Assembly: GCF_021728415.1 (NCBI RefSeq)
Contig: NZ_JAKKDV010000001.1
Span: 415,977-479,976, forward strand
From: Flaviramulus multivorans
GTDB lineage: Bacteria > Bacteroidota > Bacteroidia > Flavobacteriales > Flavobacteriaceae
DNA length: 64,000 bases
Direction of reading: 5' to 3'
Shown here: positions 37,725 through 46,144 of the stretch, piece by piece
Layout of the letters: each line of letters begins with the position of its first letter
How positions within the stretch are numbered: the stretch's first letter is position 1
The notes under the pieces: generated by a model
What the model saw: the letters and a program-made list of their open reading frames with translations, nothing else
Told to the model about the DNA's origin: nothing
Databases searched by the model: none
Made by a program: the position numbers and the translations under genes

Positions 37725-39554
37725 ATGACCAAGCAACAAGATATAGGGTTAGTAACCGCGAAAGAAGTCGCAAAAGCTATTCAGTTAGATAAATATGGCT
37801 TTATAGGTACTTTTATTGGTTGGCTATTAATGAAAATTCTAAAAATTTCTAAGCTTAACAAAATCTATAAACGCAATAAACATTTAGAAGAACTCCCTTT
37901 TTTAAATGGTATTCTAGACGATTTTCAAATTAAATTCGAAATCCCAGAAGAAGATTTAAAACGTTTACCAAAAGACGGTGCTTACATAACAATATCTAAC
38001 CATCCATTAGGAGGTATTGATGGGATTTTATTATTAAAATTGATGCTTGAACAACGCAAAGATTTTAAAATAATAGCTAATTTTTTATTACATAGAATTG
38101 AACCCTTAAAACCGTACATTATGCCTGTTAATCCTTTTGAAGACAGGAAAGATGTAAAATCTAGTATCTCTGGTTTTAAAAATTCTATTTTACATTTAAG
38201 AGAAGGACATCCTCTAGGTATTTTCCCCGCTGGAGAAGTTTCAACGTATCGTGATGGAAAATTAGTTGTAGACAGACCCTGGGAAGAAGCAGCAATGAAA
38301 TTGGTTAAAAAAGCAGAGGTTCCAGTGGTTCCTATATATTTTCATGCTAAAAACAGCAAGTTATTTTACAAGCTTTCTAAAATTAACGATACGTTTAGAA
38401 CCGCCAAATTACCTTCGGAACTGTTAACTCAAAAGCGCCGAACTATTAAAGTTAGAATAGGCAGACCAATTTCTGTTGATGACCAAAAAGAACATACAAC
38501 TATTGAGGAGTTTTCAGAATTTTTAAGACGAAAAACCTATATGCTATCTAATGCATTTGAAGATAAACCTAAAATATTAGATAATATTTCGTCTTCATTA
38601 AAAACACCCAAAATGCCAAAGCGTATTGTTACTCCTGTGCAAAAAGAGTTGATGATGCAAGAGGTAGACGCTTTAAGAAAAGATAATTCTAGACTTTTAG
38701 AAAGTAAAAACTATGAGGTGTTTTTAGCAGAAGCCAACAAAATACCAAATGTTTTAAGGGAAATTGGACGGTTAAGAGAAATTACTTTTAGAGAAGTGGG
38801 TGAAGGAACCAACGAAGCCATTGATTTAGATACTTTCGACAATTATTACCACCATATGTTTTTATGGGATAATGAGCAAAATTTACTTGCCGGAGCATAC
38901 AGAATGGGCTTAGGTTCAAAAATTTTTGAGCGTTATGGTATAGATGGTTTTTATCTTCAAGATTTATTTAGGTTTGAACCCGAACTTTATAAAATGATGA
39001 GTCAGTCCATCGAAATGGGACGCGCTTTTATCATTAAAGAATACCAACAAAAACCTATGCCGCTATTTTTACTTTGGAAAGGCATTGTGCATACCACATT
39101 GCGCTATCCAGAACACAAGTATTTAATTGGCGGTGTAAGTATTAGTAATCAGTTTTCAAACTTCTCGAAGTCTTTAATGGTTGAGTTTATGAAATCGCAT
39201 TATTATGACCCTTATATAGCGCAATACGTACGCCCTAAAAAGGAGTTTAAAGTAAAACTTAAAGATGCTGACAAAGACTTTGTTTTTGATGAAGCTGAAG
39301 CCGATTTAAACAAGTTTGATAAGTTTATTGATGAAATTGAACCAGGAGCTTTACGATTACCTGTTTTGCTTAAAAAGTATATAAAACAAAACGCCCGATT
39401 AGTAGCTTTTAATGTAGACCCGTTGTTTAATAACTCGGTAGATGGTTTAATGTACATTAAAATTGCCGACTTACCTGAAAGCACTGTGCGTCCTGTAATG
39501 GAAGAGTTTCAAGCAGAATTGGAGCGAAAGTTTATGGAAAAAAATGGGGACTAA
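37725..39554 (+). CDS. Bifunctional acyltransferase (PlsC-like + GNAT-like), OlsF type
   Basis: Two enzyme halves in one chain. The N-terminal half (about 80-300) is a PlsC-type acyltransferase: SNHPLGGIDG (the HxxxxxD catalytic box), FPAGEVSTYRDG and VVPIYFHAKNS. The C-terminal half (about 330-600) is a GNAT/hemolysin-type N-acyltransferase (REITFREVGEGTNEAIDLDT, NLLAGAYRMGLG, GRAFIIKEYQQKP). The architecture matches OlsF, which makes ornithine lipids in some bacteria including flavobacteria (family knowledge); the amino-acid substrate here is inferred. 609 aa. Confidence 0.85.
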   Translation: MTKQQDIGLVTAKEVAKAIQLDKYGFIGTFIGWLLMKILKISKLNKIYKRNKHLEELPFLNGILDDFQIKFEIPEEDLKRLPKDGAYITISNHPLGGIDGILLLKLMLEQRKDFKIIANFLLHRIEPLKPYIMPVNPFEDRKDVKSSISGFKNSILHLREGHPLGIFPAGEVSTYRDGKLVVDRPWEEAAMKLVKKAEVPVVPIYFHAKNSKLFYKLSKINDTFRTAKLPSELLTQKRRTIKVRIGRPISVDDQKEHTTIEEFSEFLRRKTYMLSNAFEDKPKILDNISSSLKTPKMPKRIVTPVQKELMMQEVDALRKDNSRLLESKNYEVFLAEANKIPNVLREIGRLREITFREVGEGTNEAIDLDTFDNYYHHMFLWDNEQNLLAGAYRMGLGSKIFERYGIDGFYLQDLFRFEPELYKMMSQSIEMGRAFIIKEYQQKPMPLFLLWKGIVHTTLRYPEHKYLIGGVSISNQFSNFSKSLMVEFMKSHYYDPYIAQYVRPKKEFKVKLKDADKDFVFDEAEADLNKFDKFIDEIEPGALRLPVLLKKYIKQNARLVAFNVDPLFNNSVDGLMYIKIADLPESTVRPVMEEFQAELERKFMEKNGD

Positions 39555-39563
39555 AACTTAGTG

Positions 39564-40172
39564 TTAACCCAAATTAGAAAACACATACTTCATTTCAGTA
39601 GCTATTTGCAGGCTTCTATTAAAATAGGTTTCCGTTTGTTGTGGTGTTCCATCAGATTTTTTTGGATCCTCATAAGTTATTGCAATTCGTTTATCGCATC
39701 CAAAAACCATTGGACAGCCTTCATCAGCTGATGAACATGTCATAATCGCCGCAAACTCTGAAGCTGGATTAAAATCGTGACTAAACTCCTTTGAAAAAGC
39801 AATAATAGCAGGTTCGTTTTGCGAAAATTTAATACTATAAACAGGATTATTTTCGTCTGAAAGTCTATTGATTTTAAAGCCTTGGTTCTTTAAAGTTTCT
39901 GCAACCTTAGGAAACATGGCTGTTGCTTCAGTTCCACCAGAATAGCAACTTACATTATTTATATTATAATAAGCAGCCATAGTTTGAGCCCAAATTTGAG
40001 ACAAATGGCTGCGTCTAGAATTATGCGTGCAAATAAAATTTAATCGAATAGGTTTATTCGTTTCAATTTTATCTTCTAAATATACTTTTAAAGAGTTAAG
40101 AACTTCTTTTCTTTCATTAGAAATAATCGACGTATCTAATGAATTAATAGTTTTAGATATTATTTCAAACAT
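39564..40172 (-). CDS. Low-molecular-weight phosphatase / arsenate reductase-like protein
   Basis: The catalytic loop C-x5-R is present as FICTHNSRRSHLSQIW, with further Cys residues (NVSCYSGG, MTCSSADEGCPMVFGCD) that could relay electrons during arsenate reduction. Residues 1-45 form an N-terminal helical extension. As last gene of an arsR operon, an arsenate-reductase role is likely; substrate is inferred from context. 202 aa. Confidence 0.85.
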   Translation of the reverse strand: MFEIISKTINSLDTSIISNERKEVLNSLKVYLEDKIETNKPIRLNFICTHNSRRSHLSQIWAQTMAAYYNINNVSCYSGGTEATAMFPKVAETLKNQGFKINRLSDENNPVYSIKFSQNEPAIIAFSKEFSHDFNPASEFAAIMTCSSADEGCPMVFGCDKRIAITYEDPKKSDGTPQQTETYFNRSLQIATEMKYVFSNLG

Positions 40173-40195
40173 TTGTTTTTCTGTATTTGTTTAAA

Positions 40196-40705
40196 TTAAC
40201 AGCAGTTACCGTCTGGTGAACAACATGGTTCTGTTTTTTCTAAAACGCCTTCAGCAAATGCAACAACCTTTTCTGGAACTCCACAAAGCTCTTTAGCTTT
40301 ACAGTCTGTTTTTTCAACCGCTAATTTAACAACTAGGTTGTTCTCACGAACCTCAAAATCGTTAACAAAAAGTTGTGCTGTATGAAAATTGGCATTGCTA
40401 TATTCAAATTTAACCTCAGAATCTAAATCATAAGGTTTCATTGTTCCTACTTTTTTAAGAATTGCCAAGGCCTTATAAGCACTCATATATTCAGTTTTAG
40501 ATTTCTCTAATGGGCTTTCCCAAAGCTGAATAACAGTTTCATTCCACGTATCTGTTTGCGAACCACAGTCAACAGAATCTACCGAAATATGTTTTACTTC
40601 GGTAATATGGTAATTAGCACCAACCAATTTGTTTGGTGTATATTCAAACAATAAGGATTTGTCCTTGTTTTCCTCTAGTACTTTAAAAAATTCTTGCGTT
40701 TTCAT
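40196..40705 (-). CDS. DUF6428 family protein
   Basis: A 169-residue protein of a family found beside arsR in Bacteroidota. N-terminal region LLFEYTPNKLVGANYHITEV; Cys-rich end (TEPCCSPDGNCC) with Cys pairs that could bind arsenic or another thiophilic metal. No enzymatic motif is visible. It lies between arsR and the phosphatase gene. Confidence 0.85.
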   Translation of the reverse strand: MKTQEFFKVLEENKDKSLLFEYTPNKLVGANYHITEVKHISVDSVDCGSQTDTWNETVIQLWESPLEKSKTEYMSAYKALAILKKVGTMKPYDLDSEVKFEYSNANFHTAQLFVNDFEVRENNLVVKLAVEKTDCKAKELCGVPEKVVAFAEGVLEKTEPCCSPDGNCC

Positions 40706-40763
40706 ATTGTTATTTTTAAAATTTTATGTGATGCTGAATTAAGTTCAGCATTACAAAAACAGT

Positions 40764-41087
40764 CTAGCAGCAATTAGATTTTGTTTTATTAAAAAATGCG
40801 TTTAATTGGTTTTGTAACTCAACCCAACGGTTTACGTTAATACAGTAGCACATACTTTTTCCTTCAACTTCACCGATTAAGAGTCCTATACTTTTAAGTT
40901 CCTTTAAGTGTTGAGATATCGTAGCTTGTGCTAAACCAATTTCTTCTACCAAATCGTTACAAATACATGCATTTTGATTGCTTATATACTGTAAAATAGC
41001 TACTCTAGCTGGGTGACCAAGCACTTTAAAAAATTGAGCTAAATCATTTTGCTGTTCAGTAAAAATTTGTGTTTTAGTAATGCCCAT
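40764..41087 (-). CDS. arsR: ArsR-family metalloregulator
   Basis: A winged-helix repressor of 107 aa: LAQFFKVLGHPARVAILQYI is the family N-terminus, and QATISQHLKELKSIGLLIGE the recognition helix and wing. A possible thiol site lies in NQNACICNDLVEEI and the C-terminus ends SNCC. An ATAT-rich dyad, the usual ArsR operator type, lies just upstream of the start. Confidence 0.93.
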   Translation of the reverse strand: MGITKTQIFTEQQNDLAQFFKVLGHPARVAILQYISNQNACICNDLVEEIGLAQATISQHLKELKSIGLLIGEVEGKSMCYCINVNRWVELQNQLNAFFNKTKSNCC

Positions 41088-41098
41088 TTGTTATTATT

Positions 41099-41119
41099 AT
41101 ATTGCAATATTACGATATT
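41099..41119. promoter_or_regulatory. Candidate ArsR operator
   Basis: The palindrome ATATTGCAATAT followed by TACGATATT lies 12-32 bases upstream of the arsR start codon. This is the AT-rich dyad expected for ArsR/SmtB autorepression. Confidence 0.55.
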
Positions 41120-41131
41120 AAAATTAAATAA

Positions 41132-41161
41132 AAAAGTCAAAACATAGAAATTTTGACTTTT
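41132..41161 (-). terminator. Terminator of the TM2 protein gene
   Basis: The stem AAAAGTCAAAA / TTTTGACTTTT has an 8-base loop and T-rich flanks on the minus strand. It lies 35 bases past the TM2 stop. Confidence 0.75.
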
Positions 41162-41196
41162 CCTTTTTATTATAAGTTAAATCTTATCAAGATATT

Positions 41197-41643
41197 TTAA
41201 AACCAAGGTTTTTTACCAGCTTGATAGGTGTTATAAAATTCAGCATCAGATTTTGTTAAATAGATAATCCCCTCTATTAAACCAATTGCCCAAATAGCCG
41301 TCGTACCAATTCCACAAGTTACAAAGTACAATATTATCGATGCTATTAGCATAATTGCACCTTCTTTATTATAACCCAAGACAAATTTATGAACCCCAGC
41401 CCATCCAAAAATTATTGCAAGAATACCAGCTAATATCTTTTTGTTATCTCCAGATGCAAATGTTTCTTTAGCGCTTTCAGTAAACTCTGATGCCGATTCT
41501 TTAGCTTCTTTTGCAAATTCCTTTGCTTTTTCTTTTGCTTCACCAGCAAATTTCTCTGCTTTATCAGCGGCTTTTTTTGCACCTTCTTTTGCATCGCCTA
41601 ACATGTCATTTAGGTCATCGCTTAAATTTTTTTCGTCAGACAT
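41197..41643 (-). CDS. TM2 domain protein with Ala/Lys/Glu helical N-terminus
   Basis: Residues 10-65 are a repetitive amphipathic helix (AKEGAKKAADKAEKFAGEAK) resembling LEA or apolipoprotein-like stress proteins. The C-terminal TM2 domain follows: KKILAGILAIIFGWAGVHKF and a second helix ending in an acidic/aromatic tail. Function unknown; TM2 proteins are membrane-associated. 148 aa. Confidence 0.85.
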   Translation of the reverse strand: MSDEKNLSDDLNDMLGDAKEGAKKAADKAEKFAGEAKEKAKEFAKEAKESASEFTESAKETFASGDNKKILAGILAIIFGWAGVHKFVLGYNKEGAIMLIASIILYFVTCGIGTTAIWAIGLIEGIIYLTKSDAEFYNTYQAGKKPWF

Positions 41644-41738
41644 AATCTTTATTTTTTGATTAGAATTTAAATGTAGTAAAAAATTAAATTCACTACTAAC
41701 TATATGTCAATCAAAATAATGGAATGTTACAAAAATAG

Positions 41739-42503
41739 CTATCTGAATAATAAAACAATCCCTCCAATAGCAGTAACTATAAGTATAAAACGCCTATAGT
41801 TTACATTGGAAATTAGCTTAACAATATATGCTCCTAAGAAGAAACCAACTATAACTGTTGGAATTAAAACCGAATTTAAAATAAGAGTTTCTTTGGTAAC
41901 CGTTTTCCAAACAAAAAAATGAAAGGGCAATTTAAACACATTTATTATAAAGAATAACCACGCTGCGGTTCCGATAAACTCATTTTTAGGAAACCGCATT
42001 GCCAAAAAGTAAATGTTTGAAATTGGTCCTGCGAGATTGCCAATCATAGTAGCAAAACCGGCTAAAAACCCCGTTGTATTGGCAAACCACCTATTAGTTG
42101 GCACTTTATTGGATTTTCTGTTTTCTGTATAAAACATAATAAGTACAGAAGCAATGATAATAATTGCCATTAATCTTTTAAAAAGAACTTCGGAAATATC
42201 ATTACCAATCCATACACCTACCAAAACACCAATAACCATTGATGGTATTAGCTTTTTAATATATTTCCATTGGGCGTGCCTGTTGTAATAAATAACAGCT
42301 AAAATATCGGCGCAAATTAACATAGGAAGTAAAACGCCTGTTGATGCTTTTTCGCCAAAAACAAAAGCGAGAATTACAACAATAATTATGCCTATGCCTT
42401 TGATACCAGATTTAGATAAGCCCAATAAAAAAACTGCAAACCCAATGGCTATCCATTGCAATGCAGTTAAATTATAAGATTGAAGTATTTCTAAATAAGT
42501 CAA
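41739..42503 (-). CDS. TauE/SafE (TSUP) family membrane transporter
   Basis: A protein of about eight helices of the TSUP family, which exports sulfite/sulfonates or related anions. Seen: QWIAIGFAVFLLGLSKSGIK and the second repeat FLAGFATMIGNLAGPISNIY. No sulfur gene lies nearby, so the substrate is not assigned. 254 aa. Confidence 0.88.
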   Translation of the reverse strand: MTYLEILQSYNLTALQWIAIGFAVFLLGLSKSGIKGIGIIIVVILAFVFGEKASTGVLLPMLICADILAVIYYNRHAQWKYIKKLIPSMVIGVLVGVWIGNDISEVLFKRLMAIIIIASVLIMFYTENRKSNKVPTNRWFANTTGFLAGFATMIGNLAGPISNIYFLAMRFPKNEFIGTAAWLFFIINVFKLPFHFFVWKTVTKETLILNSVLIPTVIVGFFLGAYIVKLISNVNYRRFILIVTAIGGIVLLFR

Positions 42504-42536
42504 TAGTGTTTAGGTTGTTGTATTTTGAAAACGAAT

Positions 42537-42923
42537 TTACAAAAAAGCACTATCAATAGGTTCCCAAAGCTCTATTTTGTTACCATCGTTATCTAAAATC
42601 CATCCAAATTTACCATAATCATATTCTTCAACCTCTCCAACTATAGTTACTCCTTCGGCTTTTAATTCTTTAAGGAGCTCATGAAGGTTTTCCACACGAT
42701 AATTAAACATAAAGTCTTTTTTTGAAGGCTCATAATATTTAGTGTCTTGAGCAAAAGGACTCCATTGGGTAGAGCACTCTTTTCCTTCTTTATCCTTCCA
42801 CCAAAAGGTACACCCATAATCATCGGTATTAAATCCTAAATGTTTTTTATACCAATCTTTTGTTGCCTTAGGATCTTTGGTTTTAAAAAACAATCCGCCA
42901 ATACCAGTTACTCTTTTCTTCAT
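42537..42923 (-). CDS. VOC family (glyoxalase-like) protein 1
   Basis: A single vicinal-oxygen-chelate fold, RVTGIGGLFFKTKDPKATKDWYKKHLGF ... GKFGWILDNDGNKIELWEP (this line gives the two ends). The ATG at 42923 (MKKRVTG) leaves a 10-base gap after the preceding gene and is preferred over 42950, which would overlap it by 17 bases. The Glu in IELWEP is a typical metal ligand. Substrate unknown. 128 aa. Confidence 0.82.
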   Translation of the reverse strand: MKKRVTGIGGLFFKTKDPKATKDWYKKHLGFNTDDYGCTFWWKDKEGKECSTQWSPFAQDTKYYEPSKKDFMFNYRVENLHELLKELKAEGVTIVGEVEEYDYGKFGWILDNDGNKIELWEPIDSAFL

Positions 42924-42933
42924 TTTTTTAATT

Positions 42934-43305
42934 TTATACGTGTTGGTCAATTAATATTGTATTTCCATCGGGGTCGAACATAACAATGCTTGCAGGTCCT
43001 GAAGTATTTTCATCTGCTTCTCTTTCTAACTTTATATTGTTGCTTTTTAGATGTTTTTGAATAGCTCTTACATCATCAAAGGGCTCAACCTTATTGGCAT
43101 TTTCATCCCAACCAGGATTAAAGGTTAAAATATTTTGCTCAAACATCCCTTGAAATAAGCCTATAAGGGCGTTACCATTTTTCATAATGAGATAATTCAT
43201 TTGAATATCGCCAGCAAACTGGGTAAACCCAAGAGTTTCATAAAATGCCTTTGAAGCCTTTATGTCTTTCACACTTAAGCTTGCAGAAAATGTTCCTAAT
43301 TTCAT
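42934..43305 (-). CDS. VOC family (glyoxalase-like) protein 2
   Basis: A second VOC protein immediately upstream of the first on the same strand: SLSVKDIKASKAFYETLGFT and VMFDPDGNTILIDQHV. The two are only distantly similar to each other. It may be a glyoxalase, bleomycin-type binding protein or dioxygenase; the sequence does not decide. 123 aa. Confidence 0.85.
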   Translation of the reverse strand: MKLGTFSASLSVKDIKASKAFYETLGFTQFAGDIQMNYLIMKNGNALIGLFQGMFEQNILTFNPGWDENANKVEPFDDVRAIQKHLKSNNIKLEREADENTSGPASIVMFDPDGNTILIDQHV

Positions 43306-43324
43306 AATTTTTGTTTTTTGTTGA

Positions 43325-43783
43325 TTATTTTTTCTTTATGGCTGTTTCATAAATATCAATCCATTGCGCTACCGTCATTTTCTTTGAAAGTTCTTCAATT
43401 AATTTAAACGGAATGTCTTCTACTTTTTTAAATCTAATACAGCTTTTACCCATATCTAATTTACTTTTACAATGTTTAGGGTATTCTTTTACAAACCAAT
43501 CGTGTAGTTCAGGTTGGGAATAAATACCGCTGTGGTAAAGGTTTACTGAATTTTTTTGAGAAGCAAAACTCATAAAAGGTAAAGGTTCTTTCGGATTACA
43601 ATGATACCCATCTGGATATATAGAATGAGGTACGTAGTAACCTATCATGCCATACTGTATACCTTCTTCAAAACCTTTAGGTAAACTATCATTAATCACT
43701 TTTCTTAACTTTTTTAAAGCATCTTGTCTTTCTGCCGGAACTTGACTAATATAATCTTCTGGTGATGTGGCCTTATATTGCAT
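43325..43783 (-). CDS. DUF1801 domain protein
   Basis: The DUF1801 fold is recognised by SPEDYISQVPAERQDALKKL, GFEEGIQYGMIGYYVPHS and MGKSCIRFKKVEDIP. Cytosolic, function unknown. 152 aa. It lies 7 bases downstream of the DUF4199 gene and shares an operon with it. Confidence 0.88.
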   Translation of the reverse strand: MQYKATSPEDYISQVPAERQDALKKLRKVINDSLPKGFEEGIQYGMIGYYVPHSIYPDGYHCNPKEPLPFMSFASQKNSVNLYHSGIYSQPELHDWFVKEYPKHCKSKLDMGKSCIRFKKVEDIPFKLIEELSKKMTVAQWIDIYETAIKKK

Positions 43784-43790
43784 AGTAAAT

Positions 43791-44297
43791 TTATTTTCGT
43801 TGTAATATTAAACCCGAAATTAAAGAAATTATAAAACCAAGAATTATAACTGATGCAAACATCATAAGCGCCATAAAACTTGGGCTACCATAATCTTTCA
43901 TTTGTTGAGTTAACTCAGCAGTTTTAACTTTTAATTCTTCTGCTGATAATGTCTCTTCCATTTTTTTAACGGAATACTCTAAATACTCACTTGCAAAATC
44001 GGGATTTATCTGCGATGTATAAATATAATCGAAAACAGCAACTCCCAGTGCAGAAAACAAAGCTATTAACATCCCAATCCCTATAGCTTTTCCTAGAGAT
44101 ACTTTCCCATTATTTACTTTGTCGCGATAGTGTTTGATTCCAAAATAAACAAATAATAAAGAGAGCACCATGGATGTGTACCCTATAAGTTCTCCGTAGT
44201 CAAAATCTACACCCATTCCTAAAAAGAACGGCAACCCAAATAACACAAAGCCACTTATTAATGAGTAAAGTCCGTACTTAATCACTGTTTTTTTCAT
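43791..44297 (-). CDS. DUF4199 family membrane protein
   Basis: Four membrane helices in the DUF4199 arrangement (YGLYSLISGFVLFGLPFFLG, YTSMVLSLLFVYFGIKHYRD, AIGIGMLIALFSALGVAVFD, FMALMMFASVIILGFIISLI) with a soluble loop between helices 3 and 4. Function unknown. 168 aa. It is first gene of the run DUF4199-DUF1801-VOC-VOC, and a perfect inverted repeat lies 58 bases upstream. Confidence 0.85.
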   Translation of the reverse strand: MKKTVIKYGLYSLISGFVLFGLPFFLGMGVDFDYGELIGYTSMVLSLLFVYFGIKHYRDKVNNGKVSLGKAIGIGMLIALFSALGVAVFDYIYTSQINPDFASEYLEYSVKKMEETLSAEELKVKTAELTQQMKDYGSPSFMALMMFASVIILGFIISLISGLILQRK

Positions 44298-44354
44298 AAT
44301 GTTCGTTTTAAGATTGATTAGCCAAAAGTAGATAATGTGGGCAGTATTGAAGTC

Positions 44355-44388
44355 ATACTAAAGTACCAAATCAATAGTACTTTAGTAT
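44355..44388. promoter_or_regulatory. Perfect 12-bp inverted repeat upstream of the DUF4199 operon
   Basis: ATACTAAAGTAC (44355-44366) and GTACTTTAGTAT (44377-44388) are exact complements, separated by 10 bases. Each arm holds a smaller dyad TACTwwAGTA; the two dyads are 22 bp apart, two helical turns. No T-run follows on the minus strand, so an operator is more likely than a terminator. The neighbouring LuxR-type gene is the natural candidate regulator (inference). Confidence 0.6.
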
Positions 44389-44401
44389 AAATGTATGAAT
44401 T

Positions 44402-44812
44402 TTATATGATTTGGTAATCTTTGGCAATTTGAAGTGCTTGCGTTCGGCGTTTTGCGTTTAGCTTTACTAACAAATTAGAAACATGGGTTTTTATAGTACT
44501 TTCTGAGAGGAATAGTTTTTCAGCTATTTCCCTATTTGACAGCCCTTCTGAAATAGCCTGAAGCACCTCGTATTCACGCTCGGTAATTTCTAATTCAGAT
44601 ATTTTTTTGTGATTAATCTCATTTAGTGGCAATGCGTTTTTATAAAGACTTTTTTTATTGATATAAATGCCTACTATAAAAAATACTATTGCTATTAAAG
44701 CAATAACAAACTCTGTTTTTAAATTTCCTGAAATTAATGCATACTTACTAAATTGAAATAGTAAGAGTAAAGCCAGAATAAGCAACGAAAAAACGATAAT
44801 TGTTTTTTTCAT
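44402..44812 (-). CDS. Membrane-anchored LuxR-type HTH regulator
   Basis: Two N-terminal membrane helices (IIVFSLLILALLLLFQF, TEFVIALIAIVFFIVGIYIN) are joined to a LuxR/GerE helix-turn-helix at about residues 72-130: ITEREYEVLQAISEGLSNRE and SESTIKTHVSNLLVKLNAKR. There is no receiver domain, so it is not a standard response regulator. It probably acts from the membrane; the target may be the inverted repeat 14 bases downstream, in front of DUF4199. 136 aa. Confidence 0.85.
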   Translation of the reverse strand: MKKTIIVFSLLILALLLLFQFSKYALISGNLKTEFVIALIAIVFFIVGIYINKKSLYKNALPLNEINHKKISELEITEREYEVLQAISEGLSNREIAEKLFLSESTIKTHVSNLLVKLNAKRRTQALQIAKDYQII

Positions 44813-44821
44813 GCTTTAAAA

Positions 44822-45757
44822 TTAACAAAATTTGGTCTTAATTTTATCAACTATAGTTTGGGCCAACTTTTCTTTGCTCTCAATAGTCCAGCCCGCTACA
44901 TGCGGTGTTAGCAATACATTATTAGCTTCTATTAAATATTGAAACGCTTCTGGCATTGCTGAAGTAAACAAACTTTCAAACGAGGCCTTTTCGTATTCTA
45001 AAACATCTAATCCTGCACCTAAAATTTTACCAGATTTTAATGTCGAAACTAAATCTTTTGTAACCACACTTTTACCGCGTGCAGTGTTTATAAACCAAAA
45101 CGGTTTTTTAAATTGATTTATAAATTCAGTATTAATCATGTTTAATGTTAAAGGTGTTTGTGGCGTATGTAAGCTTACCACATCAACTTTTTCTTGAAAT
45201 ACTTTGAGTGAAACCTGTTTTGCATTAGAGTCTGCAACATTATCTTTTATATCGTAGCACAATACCTCAACATCAAATCCTCTAAGTTTTTTGGCAAATG
45301 CCTTTCCCATATTACCGTAACCTATAATACCTACTATTTTTCCATCAAGTTCTATTCCGCGATTGTCTTCACGTAGCCATTTACCATTTCGAACTTCATT
45401 ATCTGCCTTATTAAGTTTATTAAATAGTGAAAGTAACATGCCTAAAGCGTGTTCTCCAACTGCATTGCGGTTACCTTCAGGAGCTGCGATAAGTTCGATA
45501 CCTTTTGATAAGGCATAATCACAATCAATGTTTTCAAGTCCCGCACCAACACGACCAATAAATTTAAGGTTTAAAGCTGCATCAATAAATTGTTTATCGA
45601 TTGTAAAACGACTTCGTAAAACGATTCCATCGTAATTTTGAATTTTCGCCTCAATCTGTTCTTTTGAAGACGTGTAATCTTCGTCATTTATAAAACCTAA
45701 ATCGTTAAGCTGGTTTATTAATAACTCATGGTTGGTGTCGAGGTGAAGAATTTTCAT
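44822..45757 (-). CDS. D-isomer 2-hydroxyacid dehydrogenase family protein
   Basis: An NAD-dependent dehydrogenase related to phosphoglycerate dehydrogenase. Rossmann motif GIIGYGNMGKAFAKKL; catalytic Arg in INTARGKSVV; catalytic His in LLTPHVAGWT. At 311 aa it lacks the C-terminal ACT domain of full SerA. The natural substrate is not resolved. It follows the cupin gene with no gap. Confidence 0.88.
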   Translation of the reverse strand: MKILHLDTNHELLINQLNDLGFINDEDYTSSKEQIEAKIQNYDGIVLRSRFTIDKQFIDAALNLKFIGRVGAGLENIDCDYALSKGIELIAAPEGNRNAVGEHALGMLLSLFNKLNKADNEVRNGKWLREDNRGIELDGKIVGIIGYGNMGKAFAKKLRGFDVEVLCYDIKDNVADSNAKQVSLKVFQEKVDVVSLHTPQTPLTLNMINTEFINQFKKPFWFINTARGKSVVTKDLVSTLKSGKILGAGLDVLEYEKASFESLFTSAMPEAFQYLIEANNVLLTPHVAGWTIESKEKLAQTIVDKIKTKFC

Positions 45758-46123
45758 TTAAATTTTTGGGTAATGCGTTTGTGTTTTTTTGTGTTGTACA
45801 TTGCCAGTGTGCGCTGTATTTAGTTTTTCAAATAATAATACATGTACTTCTTCTCCATTCTTGGTCATAGGATTATGCTCTACTCCTTTTGGAACTACAA
45901 TAATTTCGCCTTCTTTTACAATTTCTGTCTTATCGCGAAATTGCATATATAAAGTGCCTTTTATCACTTGAAAAAGCTCATCTTCATCGTCATGTTTGTG
46001 CCACACAAAATCGCCCTTTAATTTTGCAAGAATAACCTGCATATCATCTACCACCGCAATTTGATGAGGATGCCAATTTTTGGTGAATTTTGAAAATTTA
46101 TCCTTTATGTTGATAGTATTCAT
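45758..46123 (-). CDS. Cupin-domain protein
   Basis: A single cupin barrel: DFVWHKHDDEDELFQVIKGT (first cupin box with His/His/Glu metal ligands) and EIIVVPKGVEHNPMTKNG (second box). 121 aa. The reaction is unknown. Its stop adjoins the start of the dehydrogenase gene. Confidence 0.88.
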   Translation of the reverse strand: MNTINIKDKFSKFTKNWHPHQIAVVDDMQVILAKLKGDFVWHKHDDEDELFQVIKGTLYMQFRDKTEIVKEGEIIVVPKGVEHNPMTKNGEEVHVLLFEKLNTAHTGNVQHKKTQTHYPKI

Positions 46124-46144
46124 AGGGTAAATTTACGAAGTTTT

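Noticed and set aside
40731-40751. Hairpin ATGCTGAA/TTCAGCAT between arsR and DUF6428 as a terminator
   Set aside because: No T-run follows on the minus strand, so it does not end the operon; at most it is an mRNA-stability structure.
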